Shown piece by piece: positions 57,839 to 64,000 of a stretch of 64,000 bases of DNA (the stretch's first letter is position 1; the number at the start of each line of letters is the position of its first letter). Both the position numbers and the translations under genes were made by a program. The notes below the pieces were generated by a model. The model worked only from the letters and a program-made list of their open reading frames with translations. It made no database searches and was not told the DNA's origin. Source of the DNA: Voacanga thouarsii (Eukaryota; Streptophyta; Magnoliopsida; Gentianales; Apocynaceae); NCBI GenBank assembly GCA_026120185.1, contig JANUWF010003366.1, positions 496,001-560,000 on the forward strand. Direction: 5' to 3'.

Positions 57839-58900
57839 CTCCTCACACTTAAGCTTTTTCTTGTTCTCAAGCAAATTACCAAAAAAGAAAAAAAAAAAAA
57901 AGCACCCTAAGAAAAAAGCATCCTAGCATAAAATAGATTTTTGGCAACAATGACAATCATGATAAAGATATTCTTTTTTTTTTTTTTAAGGTAACATTTC
58001 AATTCAAGATTACAAACCAAGCTATACCCGTATAAACTCACGTATTTAACTAGATAAAACTAAAGCCATCGAAATTGAAATAAACAAATTTATGCTTATT
58101 TAACATACTTCACCTCATCCTTTAGGTCAAGAATACAAATCAAGTGAATCATATATGTTAGGAATAATGGACCAACTTAAGTTCTACGACTTCCAAGCTA
58201 TTGCAATCATAACTAGTAAATAGAGGATTGGTCAATATGCTCACTTTTGCAGGCAAATGTACTTGTCTAATAAAGATGGATAAATAATGCTTTTCAAATT
58301 TTACATTGCCCAGTTTAGAATCTCAATTTTTTTTTGTTTTTTGGGACAAGGTAATGCAAATACCTAATAAAAATATGTAAACAATGACTTTCACCATTTG
58401 CATTACCTTACTCTATTCTCTTAATTTTTTTTATTTTTTATTTTTTATTTTTCCAATCCTCATTTACTTAAACCTAAAGTAAAGACTAGCTAGAAGATCA
58501 TAAAATATAAATCAATCAAAATTCCCTACTTATACTTTATTACAAAATTCTCTTCGATTCCAAGGAAGCAAAGTGTCACAACATTTAGTAAAATATAAAT
58601 GAAATTAAATTAAATTCTTAAAACTTGGTCTATATCACATCAAATACAAGTTCACCTAAGAATATCCCAATCAAGACAAACCTCATACCAAATTTTCATG
58701 CTGAGAGAAAAAGAGTAGCAATCTCATAGGAGTAAAATAGAAAAAAAATTAAGTCATATTTTTATATAAGAAAGTAAAGTACCATGGATAATTAAATGAA
58801 TACTTGAAGAAAGTAAAGTCCAAAACTCTCCCCCACATTTGAAATGGACAATGTCATTATTGGCCACAAATAAACACAGAAACATATCAAAAAGGACTTC
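57839..58900 (-). other. 3' internal tail of a gypsy element (K)
   Basis: On the minus strand GCTTGAGAACAAGAAAAAGC leads into AAGTGTGAGGAG and the LTR start. Farther in, GACATTGTCCATTTCAAATG and TGTGGGGGAG (58815-58860) occur. Both resemble the region just upstream of the polypurine tract in Tat/Athila-like gypsy elements, known only from memory of such elements. No open frame is present. Confidence 0.45.
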
Positions 58901-59430
58901 CACTACAAGAAAACAGGATATTAGTGATGGCTAGTCCCGTCGCTACACCGTCGCCAACTAATCTTAGCAATGGTCTAATGACGGGCACATCGGTAGCTGA
59001 AATCATAATCACTAAATTAAATATTTACTCAGGATGGAAAAGCTGTCACTAGCAATCGGTCAAAGTTCATATTAGAGGCGGAATAACAATGTTGAAAAAG
59101 AATTTTGAATGCTTGATAATTATAAACTTATTTACATAGTCGGCAAGCCATCGCTAAAGTTGCAACGGTTTGATTATCACTGTTGCTAAACCGTCACCGT
59201 ATTAGGGATGGGTTAGTGATGGATTAATTCCGAATTCTATAATGTTGACAATATCCAGCCATTGCTACGCCCTCGTATGCCTAGAGACAGTGTAGCGACG
59301 GCTTTGATTCTAGTTAAGTTGCTATGGTTTAGCGACAGTTATAGATGGTTGAAATAAAAGCTTTATTGCAGTAGGGACACCGTCACTAATTATTGGTGTA
59401 GCTAAACCGTAGCTAAACTATCGCTAATGT
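58901..59430. repeat. CACTA terminal and subterminal repeats
   Basis: After the terminal repeat there are many short copies, in both orientations, of words such as CCGTCGCTAC, ACCGTCGCC, TAGCGACGG, TAAACCGTCAC and ACCGTCACTAAT. In the En/Spm system such subterminal repeats bind the TNPA protein. Confidence 0.8.
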
Positions 59431-59782
59431 TTTTCCATATTTCAAAGCCTATTCTGTATTTGTCTTGAACCCCCTATATCATATATCAAACAATATATAC
59501 CACACAAATGCTCCAATCACAATAAAATGTAAAATGATTTTTTTTAAATGCAAAAAATAAATAATCATCTCAATAATAGAAAATATATTTATTCAACACA
59601 AATATATAATGTCAAGTAAATGTAATATAGAAGATAACGTTTGCAATAAAATCCTATACTATGGGAGTAGTGGCGCCAGCTGATAGAGGTAGGGGAGGAG
59701 AAGGAGAACCAGAATGCTTCAAAGGATGAGGATCTGGTGGCTGAATAAAACTGCCTCCCGTCCCATCAGCATCATCGTCTTC

Positions 59783-60970
59783 CTAAATCGACGAAAATGG
59801 TCGAAGCACTATCCCAAACTTTTCTAACACTAAGCTCATAAATCTATCAAAGTGATGTTGCATATGATCCAACTTCTTCTCGAAATCCTTCTTCAACTCA
59901 TCTCTTATAGCATTCACCCTCTCCTCAACTCTCCTTTCTACTATGTCCTTTATGTCAGTAGGTGTAAACGGTGTGGATGGCAAGGAACCCTGGTCAAGCT
60001 GCTGTCTAACTCTCGAAGCCTCGGAACCCAGTCCAAACACACGCCTTCAATTGTACTTGCATACCGCCTTGAGAAATAGTGACATCTCATCGGGGACGAC
60101 TGAAGACGTAACACTAGCAGATGAGGAGGAAGATGATTGAGTAAGATGCTCCATCTCAGCCATCACGTCCTCTGGAAATTCAATCAATATTATTTTATTT
60201 AGTAAAATGTAAATTATCAAAAAGTAATTCAAAGTAATGAAAATTATTAATAATTACCAATATCCTACGAGAGAGCTCAATGACATGTTGGCCCTGTCTC
60301 CCCCTACCATGAAATGTGTGCAGCCTCTTGTACTACTCGATGTGGCTGAAGTCATCGCCCATCTTCTACCACTGTAATTTAATATTTAATTCATCAGAAT
60401 AGTGTTCTGAAAAAATAATTGTGAGATGTAAATTTTCAAAATATGTATATAATCAATGTAATTTGCCATACACTTCTCATGAATTGTAAATGATATTAAG
60501 CCTCTTGTATGAGTGGAGGTGCCCTGACCCCTGTTCCTCCGAGAAGTGGAGGAAACTCGTCGAAACTCCTGTGTGGCCCAATGCTACTGCATCACCTCCA
60601 AGTGCTGAGAGTCGATCCAGGAGGGAGTGTGGCCAGTTGGGGTCATCCTTTGCATTCTCAAGAGGGTGTCGAAAAAATGGGTCTGACACTTATGCTCCTA
60701 GTTGCACCCGATCATAGCACTATGCTCATGGGACCAACGAAATAGTTTCTACAACAAAGAAAATTTTAATACATATATCCAAGTTGTTAGTTTAATGCAA
60801 ATAGGTATATATATATGTATGTATGAAGGGAAAAAAAGTAATGGAGAATAATTTATATAATACTTAGTAACTTACCTCAAACTCACTAAACCAGATGTTC
60901 TTCACGCTCATCGGGATATCAGCATATGACGTGTAAGGCCCATCAAAGTACCTCTAAAAAATGGTTGTGA
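59783..60970 (-). pseudogene. CACTA second gene (Ptta/En/Spm-like), degraded and spliced
   Basis: Pieces in several minus-strand exons: YFDGPYTSYADIPMSV..WF.EFE (about 60945-60885), SDPFFRHPLENAKDDPNW (60689-60620), TGVSTSFLHFSEEQGSG, YKRLHTFHGRGRQGQHV (about 60330), then a coiled-coil-like EERVNAIRDELKKDFEKKLD..HHFDRF (60040-59783). The first block fits the plant transposase domain Ptta/En/Spm (PF03004). Stops lie between blocks and introns are likely, so exact exons cannot be given. Confidence 0.6.
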
Positions 60971-61441
60971 TCTCCCATACACATCTATCGAAACCTAAAA
61001 ATCTTCAAAAGTAATGCAAAATAGTTAGTAGTAATTAGACTCATTTAATATCTGAGGAGCAACGTAAGACTATGAACATAACTGTCCCCTCATGGTATAA
61101 TCAATAGTCGGGGATTCTGTGTCTATGATCCAAGATGATGCAACGCTATGGACGATGGAAGTCTAGGGGACTCTCTATCCTGCTTGGCAGGTGGTATCCG
61201 AGGAGCATGTGTGGGTGAGGGCGATCGGTCTCGTGACCGAGTACGCTATAAGTCATTAGTAGGCAGCTGATCTCTAAAAGACATATCTAGATAGAAGAAG
61301 AAAATTGTTACAATTATATATTGCAGTGTAAAGAAATTAGTAACATTTTCTAACATTTAAAAAGTTAAAAAAGTTTATAGCTTGTTCTCCGGAGTATAAT
61401 AAGTAAATAAGATGACAAAACATGTTACCAAAAAAAAAATA

Positions 61442-62470
61442 CTAAGTATTTAGTCTATACTCTTCCCTTATGTCGTTATCTAAATTGTACTCCTCCAAAT
61501 CAACTTCAGTCTCAGAATCTGTCTCCCAATTACCCTCATCATCATCCTCATCCTCATAAAAGTTTCGATCCCGATCTAATATCTCTTCCCGAACATCCAA
61601 CATCTCATTTATGCTCTCCACGCTTGTTAGGGACCCAAGATCAACCACCAATGATATAGTCATTGCAGCATTATCATCAACTTCTTCTTGATAAGCCCTG
61701 TCAACAACAGGTGCATCAAACACTTAGCATGCTTTAGTTTTTCAAACTGCTATCCGTTCAGATTTTTGTCTTTTAAATGAAGGATATATAGCAAAGTATA
61801 CTTGATGTGTTGGCTGGGCCAATACAAAAGGGTCATATTTAGGACAATGCCTCTTATGGTTAATATCAACTAACTTATATTGAAGGTGTACCCTCAATCC
61901 CTGATTTAATGTAACGTCAAACCAATCACACTTAAAAAGCATAACTTTCTGGATTTGTTGACCAAGAAATTGAAGTTCAAGAACCTCCGTTAAGACCCAT
62001 AATAATCAATACTGCCATGCTCGTTCTTGGTGCATTTAACACAAACTCGGTGGTTGACACTTTTTCTATGTTCTGCATGGTCATTCGTGTGAAATCGATA
62101 ACCATTAATTACGTATCCTTGAAATGATTTCACCACTCTAGACAGTCCCCACGAAAGGTATTGCAAACATTTGTTTGTTACTCCATTGGCTGGGTCACGC
62201 ACCTGCAAGAAAGTTGTATTTTGTAAGTTCTCATTAAAATCACACTTCCTTAGCAATCAAAACCTTTAAGAATTTACATAATTTTTGAACCATCTAGCAA
62301 ATTCGTTCTCGATCCTTCTCTCGACTTCTAACTTTGCAACACCTACATGATGGGAGAGTAACATTGCAGAAAAAATCCTATATTGTTGAACCTCACTACG
62401 GTCCATCAAAATATAATTTGTTGTAGCACGGAATTCCTTGGATGTCAGGAATCAAGTTTGTTTCTCCCCA
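61442..62470 (-). pseudogene. CACTA transposase C-terminus (TNP2 end, DUF4216)
   Basis: In minus direction: SEVQQYRIFSAMLL and NEFARWFKNYV (about 62400-62280), a probable intron, then YLSWGLSRVVKSFQGYVING (62256-61990), FKCDWFDVTLNQGLRV and PFVLAQPTHQVYF (61942-61742, DUF4216), and an acidic tail (EDEDDDEGNWETDSETE, 61723-61442). This is the standard C-terminal half of CACTA TNP2-type transposases. The catalytic N-terminal half would lie beyond 62560 and is missing. Confidence 0.82.
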
Positions 62471-62579
62471 AATGCCCTTCCTGCAATATTGCATATTGAG
62501 ACCAAAGATTTTTTATGCGAAAATTTTAGCTGTATAAAAATCATCAAATTTAAATCCATTCCTTAGTTAAGTTTTAATT

Positions 62580-63452
62580 AAAACATTAATCTCGAAATAT
62601 ACATACGAGCAAGTATATTCATCGCAAGCATAGTATAGGGAATTAACGAGTATCGATCCTCAAAGGAACACGTACACACTAATCACTTTTTATTTATTAT
62701 TTAACCGAACAAATAAAGTAGTAAGATAAAAATAAATAAATAAATATATGCAACTCAAGAATGTGAAATTATGCAATTTAGACAAAAGTTTTTGAAAACA
62801 TGATAATGAATCAGTTAGTCAATATCACAGTCAATGATTATCTTGGTCTCATGAAGGATTTAATATAGACGTTTCAATCTATGGAATCACTATCTTCTAG
62901 TTAAATTAGTGAACACATTTTGTCTCAACCAACTTACCCAAAAAATGCAGTAAAATCAATTCCCATATAAACCCCTATATTCTAGGTTATTTAAAACATA
63001 AAATTAATCAATGAATTCATATTCTGGCAATCATCAACCAACCTTTAATTGCCATAGTTCTTAACAATTAACCCATTTTCAAGCAAGTTAAGAGATCACA
63101 AATATGAAATAAATTATTTGAAGTCATTTCAAACCTCTTTTTCAAGAAAGTTAATAATAAAAATTAATCAACCAACTCAGTAAGAAAAATAAATAATCAA
63201 ATCCCAAGATAAATAATGAATTAATCAAAATACTAAATTAACATAAGAAATCATGAATTACAAAAACAATGTCAAATTATAATTGAAATATTAAATACAT
63301 GATTGTTTATGAAAAAAAATAAAGGTAGAAGAAAACACTCATAGACAAGCCTCTTTCTTCCTCCTTAAAGACTCTCTTTAACAATCCTCCTTAATTAGGT
63401 GAATTCCTTCTTCAATGAGTGATTAAGGATTTTTCCTTTTGAATCCATCTCC

Positions 63453-63490
<38 letters not shown>

Positions 63491-64000
63491 TTCTCTTATA
63501 TTCTCTTGTACTTTTATAGGCCTCTTAGATGCTAAATTCGTGGCTTAGGATGTCTTGGCCGAGTAGGATTTCGAAAATTCCTAATTTCATGCACATAATA
63601 TTCGCCTTCCAAAGCATACCTCACGTCGAGTGTCTTTGACCCACCTAGTGCCAGGTGCACTCTATTCTTCCCCTGTTTTTGCTCTGTTTTTTGTCTGTTC
63701 TCATTGGCAGACAGAATAGACCCGATGCCAGGTACATATGCTAGACCTGGCGCCAGGTCTATTTTGTTTTTGTACTGAAAGTTGCTCGATTTCCTCTGCT
63801 AGACCAGAATGGACCCGGCCGGCACTTGGTCCCTTGGCTGGGCCTAGCACCTGGTACATTCTGATATTATTCACTTTCTGCTTGACTTTAACTCAAATCT
63901 ACGCAAATTTGCCAAAAACCCTTTTTACAAGTAAAATGTCGAACATGAAGGAATATACCTAGTTATTACTACAAATTTTATCTCAAAACAATCTCAAATA
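62580..64000. repeat. LTR-like region of a gypsy-type element, runs off window
   Basis: AT-rich sequence with the phrase ACGAGTATCGATCCTCAAAG near 62650, of a kind common in plant gypsy LTRs. It has a (TA)n run (about 63456-63488) and a GC-rich patch with degenerate GCCAGGT repeats (63640-63865) including a 20-bp perfect palindrome (63742-63761). No domain is seen in the frame at 63738-63962. Orientation and ends are not determined. Confidence 0.4.

Larger units (their letters stand above)
58901..62560 (-). mobile_element. CACTA (En/Spm) DNA transposon J, truncated
   Basis: The left end is the terminal inverted repeat CACTACAAGAAAACAGG (58901-58917), preceded by TTC, a candidate 3-bp duplication. 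Subterminal repeats follow (58920-59430). Two minus-strand genes are recognisable: a transposase C-terminus (61442-62470) and a Ptta/En/Spm-like second gene (59783-60970). The other terminal repeat is not present; the right side ends between about 62470 and 62580 in LTR-like sequence. With its N-terminal transposase lost, it cannot move by itself. Confidence 0.85.

Noticed and set aside
63456..63488. (TA)n run, and a similar one at 36120-36146
   Set aside because: Ordinary dinucleotide microsatellites common in AT-rich LTRs.

Overview
The window is plant nuclear DNA, almost certainly from a flowering plant, and consists of transposable elements stacked inside one another. Nearly everything readable is LTR-retrotransposon sequence (Ty1/copia and Ty3/gypsy) plus one truncated CACTA (En/Spm) DNA transposon. 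The copia primer-binding sites are the plant type, complementary to the initiator tRNA-Met 3' end (TGGTATCAGAGC). I found no host gene, rRNA, functional tRNA gene or CRISPR array. The species cannot be named from this.

Layout. 1-2281: 3' end of a copia element (F, +) with its LTR. About 2282-3769: a 5'-truncated copia LTR (G, +) with its primer-binding site and leader up to about 4580. About 4580-50941: a degraded Ty3/gypsy element (D, +) split into three pieces by two younger copia elements. E (4879-18787, -, target duplication CTTAG) sits in D gag-protease. A (22148-50542, -, target duplication GAATC) sits in the tail of D pol. E holds two solo LTRs (11239-12756 and 14435-16149). A holds a giant solo LTR (C', 23249-27464), a complete copia element B (28846-42095, itself carrying a second giant solo LTR, C, at 36051-40360) and a solo LTR of the B family (42213-43939). 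Nearly every boundary was placed by matching 5-bp target duplications, giving nesting up to four levels deep.

50942-58900 is a patchwork: a truncated B-family LTR, a C-family LTR end, an old LTR-like region (K), a second gypsy fragment (H) that shares inactivating mutations with D, and a third giant solo LTR (I, 52398-56192) inside H. 58901 to about 62560 is a CACTA transposon with one terminal repeat, subterminal repeats and a broken transposase on the minus strand. The remainder, to 64000, is AT-rich LTR-like sequence with a GC-rich palindromic patch.

No element looks autonomous. Coding frames are long but interrupted, mostly by in-frame stops of the kind produced by C-to-T decay of methylated DNA, plus a few frameshifts. 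The most unusual items are: the extra open frame after pol in E, flanked by TTTGGA-type motif arrays that also occur in its LTR; the catalytic and stop mutations shared by D and H; a tRNA-like module and a covarying hairpin in the giant LTRs; and conserved paired hairpins in the B-family LTRs.
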